DNA from: an uncultured Prevotella sp.
GTDB taxonomy: Bacteria > Bacteroidota > Bacteroidia > Bacteroidales > Bacteroidaceae
NCBI GenBank assembly: GCA_937892695.1
Contig: CALBJK010000125.1
Coordinates: forward strand, 1-22,173
Direction: 5' to 3'
Length of the DNA stretch: 22,173 nucleotides
In this document: positions 7,555-15,459 of the stretch, in pieces
How positions within the stretch are numbered: the first letter of the stretch is position 1
Layout of the letters: each line of letters opens with the position of its first letter
The notes under the pieces: model-generated
The model's input: the letters and a program-made list of their open reading frames with translations, nothing else
The model's database searches: none
What the model was told of the DNA's origin: nothing
Position numbers and translations under genes: made by a program

Positions 7555-9093
7555 ATGAATAAGTTGAAATTTATCGGATGCTACGGCATCCTTGCACTTG
7601 CAGCTGTTTCTTTCAGCGCGTGCAGTAACGACGACAACAATGAAGACAATGGTGGTGGCAACAACGGAGGTGGTACAGCAAATATTGTTTGGACTACTGA
7701 CGGGAACTTCGATGCCTGCAACCACATTCTTTTCACCAAAGACGGCAAGGATAATGTCAGCGACGACGGCAAACAGATCGGTAGCGGCGACCAGAACTTC
7801 GTCTTCAACGGCAAGCAGACTCTTGCCAAGGGCACATACGAGCTTAAAGGATGGGTCTACATTGCCAAGGGCGCAGAGCTGACCATAGAGAAGGGTTCAA
7901 TCATCAAAGGTGACAGTGCTACTCAGGCTGCCATCATCGTTGAACCCGGTGGCAAACTCATTGCCAAGGGCGATGCCCAGAACCCTATCGTCTTCACCTC
8001 TGAGCAGCCAGCAGGACAGCGTCGTCCCGGCGACTGGGGTGGCGTAATCATCTGCGGAAACGGTCCGAAGAACGGAGCTGAGCAGCAGATTGAGGGTGGA
8101 CCACGCACCAAGTTTGGCGGTGGTACTGCTGACGCTAACGACAATTCCGGCATTCTGAGCTATGTCCGCATTGAGTTTGCGGGCTATCCATTCCAGAAGG
8201 ATAAGGAAATCAACGGACTCACTCTCGGAGCTGTGGGTGCAGGTACACAAATCGACCACGTGCAGGTTTCCTACTCTAACGACGACTCTTTCGAGTGGTT
8301 TGGTGGTAACGTCAATGCCAAGTATCTCATTGCATACAAGGGATGGGACGACGACTTTGATACAGATAATGGCTTCAGTGGCCACGTTCAGTTCGCACTT
8401 TCAGTACGTGACCCGCGTATTGCCGACAGCTCGATGAGTAATGGTTTCGAGAGCGACAACGACGCAAACGGAAGCACAGCTACTCCGTTCACTCAGGCTG
8501 TATTCTCCAACGTTACATTCGTTGGCCCGAAGGCTACAGCCAAGGCTCAAGGAGAAACATTCGTCAATGACAAATCTTACATCACTGCAGGCAACATGCG
8601 TCCGAAGAACACTTCTGCTCTGGGACGTTTTCAGGCGGCTATGCAGATTCGCCGTAACTCCCACCTCAACTGCTTCAACTCTGTAGCTGTGGGCTGGCCT
8701 GTAGGTCTGATTATAGAGAACGACAAAGGTAGCACCACTCAGGATGCAGCTGGCAAGGACTTCTTCATCAACAACGTATGGTTCTGTGACATGGATGCCG
8801 TAGGCCGCGATGCCAACAAGAAGCTTGACGAACCAGTAGACAAGAACGCCTTCTCTTACAAGTTCTTCCTTGCTCAGGACGGCAACAAGTATAACGAGAG
8901 CTACGCCGACCTGTTCGATGCAAAGACTCTCTGGTTGCCTTCTGCTAACAGCGCACTGCTCAAGGCCGCTGCTTGGACCAACGCCAAACTGTCTGACTGG
9001 TTCCAGAGGGTAGACTATGTTGGTGCTTTCGCTGCCGGTGACAACTGGACAGAGGGATGGACTAACTTCGATCCTGAGAATGCCAAATATTAA
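7555..9093 (+). CDS. surface lipoprotein with predicted right-handed beta-helix
   Basis: The 512-residue protein has a lipoprotein signal peptide with the lipidated cysteine at C23 (SFSAC). CSNDDNNED then a glycine-asparagine run follows; acidic residues just after the cysteine resemble the Bacteroidota signal for export to the cell surface. The body has repeated short strands punctuated by glycine and asparagine. Examples are GWVYIAKGAELTIEKGSIIKG near 99-119 and IIVEPGGKLIAKGDAQNPIVFTS near 127-149. I read this as a parallel beta-helix fold. A strikingly acidic segment, DDDFDTDNGFSG at about 265-276, and SDND/NDD stretches could bind calcium. I recognise the sequence type as one found widely in Bacteroidota next to TonB-dependent receptors, usually annotated hypothetical. 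It has no catalytic motif that I can identify. Its likely role is ligand capture or gating for the receptor upstream, an inference from position alone. Confidence 0.85.
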   Translation: MNKLKFIGCYGILALAAVSFSACSNDDNNEDNGGGNNGGGTANIVWTTDGNFDACNHILFTKDGKDNVSDDGKQIGSGDQNFVFNGKQTLAKGTYELKGWVYIAKGAELTIEKGSIIKGDSATQAAIIVEPGGKLIAKGDAQNPIVFTSEQPAGQRRPGDWGGVIICGNGPKNGAEQQIEGGPRTKFGGGTADANDNSGILSYVRIEFAGYPFQKDKEINGLTLGAVGAGTQIDHVQVSYSNDDSFEWFGGNVNAKYLIAYKGWDDDFDTDNGFSGHVQFALSVRDPRIADSSMSNGFESDNDANGSTATPFTQAVFSNVTFVGPKATAKAQGETFVNDKSYITAGNMRPKNTSALGRFQAAMQIRRNSHLNCFNSVAVGWPVGLIIENDKGSTTQDAAGKDFFINNVWFCDMDAVGRDANKKLDEPVDKNAFSYKFFLAQDGNKYNESYADLFDAKTLWLPSANSALLKAAAWTNAKLSDWFQRVDYVGAFAAGDNWTEGWTNFDPENAKY

Positions 9094-9112
9094 TAATAAA
9101 AACACATGATAA

Positions 9113-9139
9113 TTAATGTCGCGTTCACGTAGACATTAA
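9113..9139. repeat. 8-bp inverted repeat after the beta-helix lipoprotein gene
   Basis: TTAATGTC (9113-9120) and GACATTAA (9132-9139) are perfect inverted arms around an 11-base loop. The hairpin lies between the lipoprotein stop and the stronger terminator stem at 9147. It may protect the 3' end of the message or act as an upstream part of the terminator. It has no U-run of its own. Confidence 0.55.
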
Positions 9140-9146
9140 AAATAAG

Positions 9147-9181
9147 AAAGACCCGCCTCTCTGCAAAGAAGCGGGTCTTTT
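9147..9181. terminator. bidirectional intrinsic terminator
   Basis: AAAGACCCGC (9147-9156) and GCGGGTCTTT (9171-9180) form a perfect 10-bp stem with a 14-base loop. Flanking A residues on the left and T residues on the right would give a U-tract in both directions. It sits between two convergent genes, the lipoprotein (plus strand) and the nitroreductase (minus strand), and should serve both. Confidence 0.9.
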
Positions 9182-9204
9182 ATTTACCACGCATAAGACG
9201 GTCC

Positions 9205-9945
9205 TTATTTTATGAACCCTTGTTGTTTCAGCGTTTCTATTAGCCGGGCGGATATTGCTTCATTGTCTTTCTTGGTGTACCGGCAGTCTGTAAACACTTG
9301 CGCCAGTGTCTGCTTCCCGTTCTCTGCAACAGCAGCCTTGCTTTCTGGCAGAGCTTCCTTTCCGGCGTAGAAAAGGTCTATCGACTCTGGTGTGTAATCG
9401 TGGAAGGTCTCGTCATGGACTATAGCTTCAATAGGCAGACGGTCTGTCTGTTGCGGATTCTCGTCGGGCCATCCCAGTGTTATCGTGGCTATCGGCATCA
9501 CCAGCTGGGGCAGTTTCAGTATGTCTACAATCATCTGCGGGTTGTAAATGGTCGTGCCCAGAAAGCAGTAGCCCATGCCTTCTTCGTCGGCCAGATTGCA
9601 GAACGTCTGGCAGTAGAGCAGAGCATCGGTTGCGGCGTTGACAAACGACATGAAGTTGCCGTAGCCGGGCGCGGCATTACGGTTCTCGGCCCAGACGGAA
9701 GTACGGCGGTAGTCGGCGCAGAATGTCAGCACTACGGGTGCTCCAGTCACCATGGGCTGGTTGAAATGTGCCTTGGCAAGCCTCTCTTTCATTTTCTCGT
9801 CGCGTGTTACGACAACGCTGTAAAGCTGTAGATTCCCCATTGTCTGGGTGCGCTCAGCTTCGGTGAGCAGACGGCTGACAAGCTCTTCTGGTACGTCCCT
9901 GTCTGAATATTTTCTTATACTTCTTCTGTTGTCTAATGTTTTCAT
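9205..9945 (-). CDS. nitroreductase family protein (FMN-dependent oxidoreductase)
   Basis: Members of this family use FMN and NAD(P)H to reduce nitro compounds, quinones or flavins in the cytoplasm. The 246-residue protein has the N-terminal FMN-phosphate-binding motif RRSIRKYSD (residues 7-15). It also has a TMGNLQLYS segment near 35-43, GMGYCFLGTTIYNP near 123-136, and ITLGWPDE near 155-162. The length and the extended C-terminal part after residue 165 resemble the NfsA/FRP-type NADPH oxidoreductase subgroup more than short NfsB forms. The natural substrate is unknown. It is transcribed alone, convergent with the lipoprotein gene and divergent from nrdJ, and ends just before the shared terminator. 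Confidence 0.9.
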   Translation of the reverse strand: MKTLDNRRSIRKYSDRDVPEELVSRLLTEAERTQTMGNLQLYSVVVTRDEKMKERLAKAHFNQPMVTGAPVVLTFCADYRRTSVWAENRNAAPGYGNFMSFVNAATDALLYCQTFCNLADEEGMGYCFLGTTIYNPQMIVDILKLPQLVMPIATITLGWPDENPQQTDRLPIEAIVHDETFHDYTPESIDLFYAGKEALPESKAAVAENGKQTLAQVFTDCRYTKKDNEAISARLIETLKQQGFIK

Positions 9946-9967
9946 TTTTGAAAATTTTAGTTATTGG

Positions 9968-9975
9968 CAAAGTTA
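9968..9975 (-). promoter_or_regulatory. -7 promoter element of the nitroreductase gene
   Basis: Read on the minus strand this is TAACTTTG, an exact match to the Bacteroidota -7 consensus TAnnTTTG, 22 bases from the start codon. A TTTG lies only 11 bases further upstream (plus-strand 9987-9990), too close to be a normal -33 element. The intergenic region 9946-10097 therefore holds two divergent promoters. Confidence 0.55.
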
Positions 9976-10060
9976 GTGAAATTTTCCAAAATGGGAAAGT
10001 CGGGCGCTTCTAATCTCTCCGAATTTGTTTAAAATGTTTTTCTGTGTGGAAATAAAATCG

Positions 10061-10068
10061 TAGCTTTG
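10061..10068 (+). promoter_or_regulatory. -7 promoter element of nrdJ
   Basis: TAGCTTTG followed by CA exactly matches the Bacteroidota -7 consensus TAnnTTTG and lies 29 bases before the nrdJ start. No clean TTTG is found at 19 to 21 bases upstream; TTCTG near 10039-10043 is the nearest candidate. The expected leader is only about 20 to 25 bases. That leaves no room for a cobalamin riboswitch in the transcript. Confidence 0.6.
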
Positions 10069-10097
10069 CAGCGCGAAAAGCGATAATCATAATTTTA

Positions 10098-12671
10098 ATG
10101 GAAACAAAAAAAATATACACCTACGACGAGGCGTTCAGCTCGTCGCTTCGCTATTTTGACGGCGATGAACTGGCGGCCCGAGTATGGGTGAGCAAGTATG
10201 CAATGAAGGACAGTTTCGGCAATATCTTCGAACAGTCGCCCTGCGACATGCATCACCGTATTGCGCGTGAGATTGCCCGCATTGAGAACAATTATCCCAA
10301 TCCGATGAGTGAAGACGAGGTGTTCGGTTTGCTCGACCACTTCCGTTATATCGTGCCGGCTGGAAGCCCCATGACCGGCATCGGCAACGACCATCAGGTT
10401 GCTTCGCTGAGCAACTGTTTTGTCATCGGACTTGACGGCAATGCCGACTCCTATGGTGCCATCATGCGTATAGACGAAGAGCAGGTGCAGCTGATGAAAC
10501 GCCGTGGTGGCGTGGGGCATGACCTCTCACACATTCGTCCGAAAGGTTCGCCTGTCAACAATTCGGCACTCACCTCTACCGGACTTGTGCCTTTTATGGA
10601 ACGCTACAGCAACTCTACGCGCGAAGTGGCTCAGGACGGACGGCGCGGTGCGTTGATGTTGTCAGTCAGCATCAAGCATCCCGACAGCGAAGCTTTTATC
10701 GATGCCAAGATGGTCGAGGGCAAAGTCACCGGAGCAAATGTCTCGGTGAAGATAGACGATGCCTTCATGGAAGCCGCCCTGAACGACAAACCCTACGTTC
10801 AGCAATTCCCTATAGATGCTGACGGGCAGGACGTAAAGGTGAAAAAGGAAATTAGAGCAAGGCAGCTCTGGCAGAAAATCGTTCACAACGCATGGAAGAG
10901 TGCAGAGCCGGGAGTGCTGTTCTGGGATACTATTCTTCGCGAGAGCATCCCTGACTGCTATGCCGACCTCGGCTTCCGTACCGTTTCTACCAACCCTTGC
11001 GGCGAGATACCGCTGTGTCCGTATGATTCCTGTCGTCTGCTCTCAGTCAACCTCTACTCGTATGTCGTCAATCCGTTCACCAAGAATGCCTATTTCGACT
11101 TTGATCTCTTCCGCAGTCATATCCGTGCCGCACAGCGCATGATGGACGATATCGTCGACCTGGAAATGGAGAAGATAGACAAGATAATGTCTAAAATCGA
11201 GTCGGATCCTCAGACATGGGAAGTAAAAGGAGCCGAGTATCACTTGTGGGAAAAGATAAAGGACAAGACCGGAAAAGGCCGCCGCACCGGTTTGGGAATA
11301 ACAGCTGAGGGTGACATGCTCGCTGCTATGGGGCTGCGCTACGGCACTCAGGAGGCTACCGACTTCAGCGTAAGCGTACACCGCTCGCTCGCTCTTGCTG
11401 CCTACGGCTCATCGGTCGAGATGGCCAAAGAGCGAGGGCCATTCTCAATCTATGACGCAAACCGTGAGAAACAGAATCCGTTCATTCTTCGCATAAAGGA
11501 TGCTGCGCCCGAACTCTACGCCGACATGGCCGCCCATGGACGACGCAATATAGCCTGCCTGACAATCGCTCCGACCGGTACGACAAGCCTTATGACCCAG
11601 ACGACAAGCGGTATCGAACCGGTCTTCATGCCCGTCTACAAACGTCGGCGCAAGGTGAATCCGAACGACACCGAGGTACATGTCGACTTTGTCGACGAGA
11701 CCGGCGACTCTTTCGAAGAGTACATTGTCTACCATAAGAAGTTCCTCACATGGATGAAGGTCAACGGTATCGACACGGAGAAAAAATACACTTCGGCCGA
11801 AATAGATGCCTTGGTTGCCAGTTCTCCTTATTATAAAGCCACTGCCAATGATGTAGACTGGCTTATGAAGGTGAAGATGCAGGGCGAAATACAGAAGTGG
11901 GTTGACCATTCTATCAGCGTAACCGTCAACCTTCCTAACGATGTCGATGAAGCCCTTGTTGCGCGTCTTTACGCCGAGGCTTGGCGTTCGGGCTGTAAAG
12001 GCTGCACCATATATCGTGACGGCAGCAGAGCCGGAGTGATGATTTCGGTGTCTAAGAAAGACAGGAAAGACAAGAAGGAACAGGAGAAAAGGGCATCGAA
12101 GGAATCGGTCGATGAGGCCGCTCTGACAGAGAAGCGTCCCTACGAGCTGCAGTGCGACGTGGTGCGCTTCCAGAACAATAAAGAAAAGTGGGTGGCCTTC
12201 GTGGGCTTGCTTGACGGTCGTCCCTACGAGATATTCACGGGCTTGCAAGATGATGAAGAAGGCATAGTGCTGCCCAAGACTATCACTCGCGGAAAGATCA
12301 TAAAACAGACCAATCCTGACGGAACACACCGCTACGACTTCCAGTTCGAGAACAAGCGCGGCTACAAGACCACAGTCGAAGGGCTGAGCGAAAAGTTCAA
12401 TCCCGAATACTGGAACTATGCCAAGCTCATATCCGGCGTTTTGCGCTACCGTATGCCTATAGCCAATGTCATCAAGCTTGTAGGTTCGCTCCAGCTAAAG
12501 AGCGAGAGTATCAATACGTGGAAGAACGGAGTGGAACGCGCACTGAAAAAATACATTACTGACGGCACCGAAGCCGAAGGCCAGGTCTGCCCGGTCTGCG
12601 GCCACAAGTCGCTGGTCTATCAGGAAGGTTGCCTGATTTGTAAGAACTGCGGCGCGTCTAAGTGCGGATGA
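10098..12671 (+). CDS. nrdJ: adenosylcobalamin-dependent ribonucleotide reductase (class II)
   Basis: Class II reductases convert ribonucleotides to deoxyribonucleotides, using vitamin B12 to make the radical, so they work with or without oxygen. The 857-residue protein carries the family signatures. SNCFVIG holds C107, a redox cysteine. RRGGVGHDLSHIR lies at about 135-147. STNPCGEIPL at 297-306 contains C301, the expected thiyl-radical residue in an N-x-C-x-E motif. C312, 11 residues on, matches the spacing of the second redox cysteine in known class II enzymes. APTGTTSLMTQTTSGIEPVF follows near residue 490. The C-terminal 150 residues form an extra domain like that of large NrdJ forms. It ends in a cysteine-rich tail with CPVC, CLICKNC and SKCG, which looks like a zinc ribbon plus a terminal thiol shuttle. 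folB follows after 18 bases. Confidence 0.97.
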   Translation: METKKIYTYDEAFSSSLRYFDGDELAARVWVSKYAMKDSFGNIFEQSPCDMHHRIAREIARIENNYPNPMSEDEVFGLLDHFRYIVPAGSPMTGIGNDHQVASLSNCFVIGLDGNADSYGAIMRIDEEQVQLMKRRGGVGHDLSHIRPKGSPVNNSALTSTGLVPFMERYSNSTREVAQDGRRGALMLSVSIKHPDSEAFIDAKMVEGKVTGANVSVKIDDAFMEAALNDKPYVQQFPIDADGQDVKVKKEIRARQLWQKIVHNAWKSAEPGVLFWDTILRESIPDCYADLGFRTVSTNPCGEIPLCPYDSCRLLSVNLYSYVVNPFTKNAYFDFDLFRSHIRAAQRMMDDIVDLEMEKIDKIMSKIESDPQTWEVKGAEYHLWEKIKDKTGKGRRTGLGITAEGDMLAAMGLRYGTQEATDFSVSVHRSLALAAYGSSVEMAKERGPFSIYDANREKQNPFILRIKDAAPELYADMAAHGRRNIACLTIAPTGTTSLMTQTTSGIEPVFMPVYKRRRKVNPNDTEVHVDFVDETGDSFEEYIVYHKKFLTWMKVNGIDTEKKYTSAEIDALVASSPYYKATANDVDWLMKVKMQGEIQKWVDHSISVTVNLPNDVDEALVARLYAEAWRSGCKGCTIYRDGSRAGVMISVSKKDRKDKKEQEKRASKESVDEAALTEKRPYELQCDVVRFQNNKEKWVAFVGLLDGRPYEIFTGLQDDEEGIVLPKTITRGKIIKQTNPDGTHRYDFQFENKRGYKTTVEGLSEKFNPEYWNYAKLISGVLRYRMPIANVIKLVGSLQLKSESINTWKNGVERALKKYITDGTEAEGQVCPVCGHKSLVYQEGCLICKNCGASKCG

Positions 12672-12689
12672 TTAAGTTTGTGACTTGTC

Positions 12690-13079
12690 ATGACAAATAT
12701 TGTGCTTTCGTCGAGCCGCATATTCATTGACGACATACGTATTCATGCCTACCACGGTGTGCTGCCCCAGGAGCGTACCGTCGGAGGCGACTATACGGTG
12801 TCGGTGAGTGCAGACTATGACATTTCAGATGCTCTTGAAACCGACGATGTGGCCGATACTCTCGACTATTCGGCTCTTTCCGATATTGTGAGCGAAGAGA
12901 TGGCCGTTCCGTCCTTCCTTGTCGAACACGTGGCCGGGCGCATCGCCCGCCATGTCCTGCGCGAGTTTCCGGCAGTTACTTCGGTTACAGTGAGAGTGGT
13001 CAAGCTCAATCCTCCTATGAGAGCCGACTGTGCCGGGGCAGGGGTGGAAATAAATTTAATAAATGAAAAAACTCTATGA
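12690..13079 (+). CDS. folB: dihydroneopterin aldolase
   Basis: FolB cleaves dihydroneopterin to 6-hydroxymethyl-dihydropterin and glycolaldehyde, directly before the FolK step in folate synthesis. The 129-residue length is normal. The residues expected from known aldolases are visible: AYHGVLPQER with E28, TLDYSALSDIV with Y60, LVEHVAGRIA with E79, and VVKLNPP with K105. The gene lies 18 bases after nrdJ, so it is probably co-transcribed with it. A promoter for the next gene begins immediately past its stop codon. Confidence 0.95.
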   Translation: MTNIVLSSSRIFIDDIRIHAYHGVLPQERTVGGDYTVSVSADYDISDALETDDVADTLDYSALSDIVSEEMAVPSFLVEHVAGRIARHVLREFPAVTSVTVRVVKLNPPMRADCAGAGVEINLINEKTL

Positions 13080-13083
13080 TTGC

Positions 13084-13114
13084 TTGCGGTTTTTCTGATA
13101 AATGTCTACCTTTG
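13084..13114 (+). promoter_or_regulatory. promoter of the amidase-MCE pair
   Basis: TTG at 13084-13086, then 20 bases, then TACCTTTG at 13107-13114 fit the Bacteroidota promoter pattern TTTG-N19-21-TAnnTTTG. Transcription would begin near 13120, 16 or so bases before the ATG at 13136. The promoter falls inside the 5' extension of the longest amidase reading frame. This argues that the extension from 13076 is not translated from this transcript. Confidence 0.7.
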
Positions 13115-13135
13115 CCGTGCTTTTCTATTGGTAAT

Positions 13136-14452
13136 ATGGCAAGAAGACTACTCGCAGCACTGATTCTGTTGGTTGTCCTCGTCCCCACTGTTAGCGGCGA
13201 GGAGCGAAAATTTACGCTTTGCATCGATGCCGGACATGGAGGACGCGATACAGGTGCACCCGGCACATATTCCAAAGAAAAGGACATCAATCTGAAGACC
13301 GCTCTCGCTTTCGGCCGTTATGTCGAACGCAACTGTCCTGATGTACGTGTCGTATATACCCGTAAGACCGACGTGTTCGTGCCTTTGTACGAACGTGCCG
13401 AAATTGCAAATCGCAACAAAGCCGACCTCTTCGTTTCTGTACATACGAACGCGCTTGCCGGAGGACATGTGGCACGTGGCTTTGAAACCTATACTCTCGG
13501 CGACGGACGGTCGCATGCCACTAAAAAGAATCTGGAAGTGGCAAAGCGCGAGAACTCGGTCATCCTGCTCGAAAAAGACTATCGTCAGCATTACGTGGGC
13601 TTCGATCCCAATTCGCCCGAAAGTAATATAATGTTCGAGTTTGTCCAGGACAAAAACCTGGCTAAGAGCATCGACTTTGCCAAGATGCTTCAGAAGAACG
13701 TATGCAGCATGGCCAACCGTCCGGACAAAGGTGTCCATCAGCAGAACCTTGCCGTGCTTCGTCTGACATCTATGCCGGCATGTCTGATAGAGTTGGGCTA
13801 TATCACCACTCCCGACGAGGAACGCTTGCTCAATGATGCCGGACGTATGGATTTGGTCTCACGTGGCATATACAATGCCTTTGCCGAATACAAGAACAAG
13901 TACGACCGGAGATTCTCTGTCCCATACAAGACTGAGTCTGCCCCGTTGCCAGATGCTTCTGCAGGACAGGCCGAAGCGGTAGCGGGCGGTGTGAACGACA
14001 GCCCTACGGCTACCCTTCAAGCCGATACCGCCGCTGCGCCTAAGTCCGATACCGTCCCTGTACAACGTAAGGTAGAACAGCAGTTGCCCCGAAGCACACG
14101 CAAAGCTTCACAGGCTTCTGTCCGGCGCAGAGTGAAACCTACCGTCAGAGTCGAGACATCGTCGGCGGACGTTATCGGACAGCCGGTGTTCAAAATCCAG
14201 ATACTCGTGAGCAGCCGGGTTCTGAAAGCTGATGCTCCCGAACTGAAAGGTCTGGAAGGATGCACCTTCTTTGACGAAGGTGGAAAGCACAAGTACACCT
14301 ACGGCGCATCGACCGACTACAATGTGGTCTACCGCATGAGGAAGGACGTGATCGAGAAGTTTCCCGGTGCGTTCATCATAGCGTTCAAGGACGGTCAGAA
14401 GATGGATGTCAATCAGGCCATACGCGAGTTCAAGAAGAATCGAAACAAATAA
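13136..14452 (+). CDS. secreted N-acetylmuramoyl-L-alanine amidase with C-terminal SPOR-like domain
   Basis: Amidase_3 enzymes are zinc hydrolases that cut the bond between the glycan strand and the peptide stem of peptidoglycan, often during cell separation. From the ATG at 13136 the protein has 438 residues, starting with a clean signal peptide (about 1-21). The catalytic domain covers about 26-255. Its expected zinc ligands are H34 (DAGHGG), E48 (KEKDINL) and H103 (SVHTNA), and the catalytic glutamate is E219 (CLIELGY). A proline-, alanine- and lysine-rich linker spans about 262-348. The segment at about 350-420 (FKIQILVSS, YTYGASTDYN, FPGAFIIAFKDG) resembles a SPOR domain, which binds glycan strands lacking stem peptides at division sites. 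The frame is open to an ATG at 13076 overlapping folB, but that start gives a poor leader and lies upstream of the promoter. The MCE gene follows after 10 bases. Confidence 0.93.
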   Translation: MARRLLAALILLVVLVPTVSGEERKFTLCIDAGHGGRDTGAPGTYSKEKDINLKTALAFGRYVERNCPDVRVVYTRKTDVFVPLYERAEIANRNKADLFVSVHTNALAGGHVARGFETYTLGDGRSHATKKNLEVAKRENSVILLEKDYRQHYVGFDPNSPESNIMFEFVQDKNLAKSIDFAKMLQKNVCSMANRPDKGVHQQNLAVLRLTSMPACLIELGYITTPDEERLLNDAGRMDLVSRGIYNAFAEYKNKYDRRFSVPYKTESAPLPDASAGQAEAVAGGVNDSPTATLQADTAAAPKSDTVPVQRKVEQQLPRSTRKASQASVRRRVKPTVRVETSSADVIGQPVFKIQILVSSRVLKADAPELKGLEGCTFFDEGGKHKYTYGASTDYNVVYRMRKDVIEKFPGAFIIAFKDGQKMDVNQAIREFKKNRNK

Positions 14453-14462
14453 TTCCCATAAT

Positions 14463-15365
14463 ATGAAAGTTTTTACGAAGGAAGTGAAGATAGCCATTGT
14501 CGCAATTGCCGGCTTAGTCATTCTGTTTTTCGGAATGAGTTTCCTCAAAGGTCTCAATCTGTTTTCTTCCAGTGATGACTACTACATCGAGTTCAGGGAC
14601 ATAAGCGGTCTGGCTCCTTCCAGTCCTATCTATGCCGACGGATTCCAGATAGGAACAGTGAAGAACATCATCTACGACTACAAGAATGAGCGTCCCATTC
14701 GCGTACAGATAGCGGTCAAAAAAGAAATGCGCATACCAAAAGGCAGTTCTGCCGAGATTGTAACCGACATGATGGGCAACACCAAGGTCAACATTCTTCT
14801 TGCCAACAATCCACGCGAACGTGTACAGCCGGGCGGTATCATCATCGGTGACATCAATGCCGGAGCATTAGGACAAATTTCAAATATGGTGCCGGCAGTT
14901 GAGAAGATGCTCCCCAAGCTGGATAGCATCATGACGAGTCTGAACACAATTCTGGCCGACCCTTCTATCAAAGCTTCATTGCACAACGTACAGGCCATAA
15001 CGTCTGACCTTACCGTATCTACCCGGCAGCTCAATACCCTCATGCATACTCTCAACAGCCGTGTGCCGGGAATGATGGCCAAGGCCGACGGAGTGCTTGA
15101 CAATACCAACCGCCTGACAGCCAACCTGGCTGCTGTCGATGTGGAGCATACTATGCAACAGGTCGACCAGACCATAGCCAATGTCAAGGAACTCACAGCC
15201 CGTCTGAACAGCAACGACGGTACGCTTGGACTTCTGATGAATGACCCGTCGCTCTATAACAACCTCAACACGACTATGCGCAGTGCCGACTCGCTGCTCG
15301 TCAACCTGCGACAGCACCCGAAACGTTACGTCCACTTCTCCCTCTTCGGCAGGAAAGACAAATGA
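14463..15365 (+). CDS. MCE-domain (MlaD-like) membrane-anchored lipid-transport protein
   Basis: MCE proteins form rings in the periplasm that carry phospholipids between the inner and outer membranes. The 300-residue protein has a short cytoplasmic start, one membrane anchor at about 8-28, and an MCE domain at about 38-115. Landmarks are FRDISGLAPSSPIYADGFQIGTV with the conserved G-x-x-x-G pattern, then PKGSSAEIVTDMMGNT. A long mostly helical region follows (about 140-290) with regularly spaced hydrophobics, likely a coiled coil or helical barrel. The frame extends upstream to 14406, but those codons lie within the amidase gene. The ATG at 14463 gives the normal anchor position and a 10-base spacing, so I use it. 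No MlaE permease or MlaF ATPase is present in the window, so the rest of its transporter is encoded elsewhere. Confidence 0.92.
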   Translation: MKVFTKEVKIAIVAIAGLVILFFGMSFLKGLNLFSSSDDYYIEFRDISGLAPSSPIYADGFQIGTVKNIIYDYKNERPIRVQIAVKKEMRIPKGSSAEIVTDMMGNTKVNILLANNPRERVQPGGIIIGDINAGALGQISNMVPAVEKMLPKLDSIMTSLNTILADPSIKASLHNVQAITSDLTVSTRQLNTLMHTLNSRVPGMMAKADGVLDNTNRLTANLAAVDVEHTMQQVDQTIANVKELTARLNSNDGTLGLLMNDPSLYNNLNTTMRSADSLLVNLRQHPKRYVHFSLFGRKDK

Positions 15366-15396
15366 ACAGAAAATAAAATCATAGTTGTATATCATG

Positions 15397-15433
15397 CGGC
15401 TTCCGGATACGTCTGGAGGCCGTTTCCGTTTTA
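15397..15433 (+). terminator. probable intrinsic terminator after the MCE gene
   Basis: CGGCTTCCGGA (15397-15407) pairs with TCTGGAGGCCG (15412-15422) around a TACG loop, an 11-bp stem with two G-U wobbles in RNA. It is followed by a broken T-rich run, TTTCCGTTTTA. It separates the amidase-MCE transcript from the dnaA promoter. Confidence 0.7.
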
Positions 15434-15448
15434 TGACAGAGCTGTCAT
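15433..15448. promoter_or_regulatory. 7-bp palindromic site just upstream of the dnaA promoter
   Basis: ATGACAG and CTGTCAT are perfect inverted arms separated by two bases. The site lies 11 bases upstream of the dnaA -33 element, the position of a typical operator or activator site. It is not a DnaA box and I do not recognise the binding protein. It could also be a small RNA hairpin linked to the preceding terminator. Confidence 0.35.
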
Positions 15449-15459
15449 TCATTTTACTA

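Noticed and set aside
4729..9093. Polysaccharide utilisation locus (SusC/SusD)
   Set aside because: The lipoprotein partner lacks SusD features, no glycoside hydrolase or regulator is adjacent, and the receptor is shorter than typical SusC.
13076..13135. Upstream 20-codon extension of the amidase
   Set aside because: It contains the promoter for the gene, and the signal peptide starts cleanly at 13136.
14406..14462. Upstream 19-codon extension of the MCE protein
   Set aside because: It lies within the amidase coding sequence, and the ATG at 14463 gives the normal membrane-anchor position.
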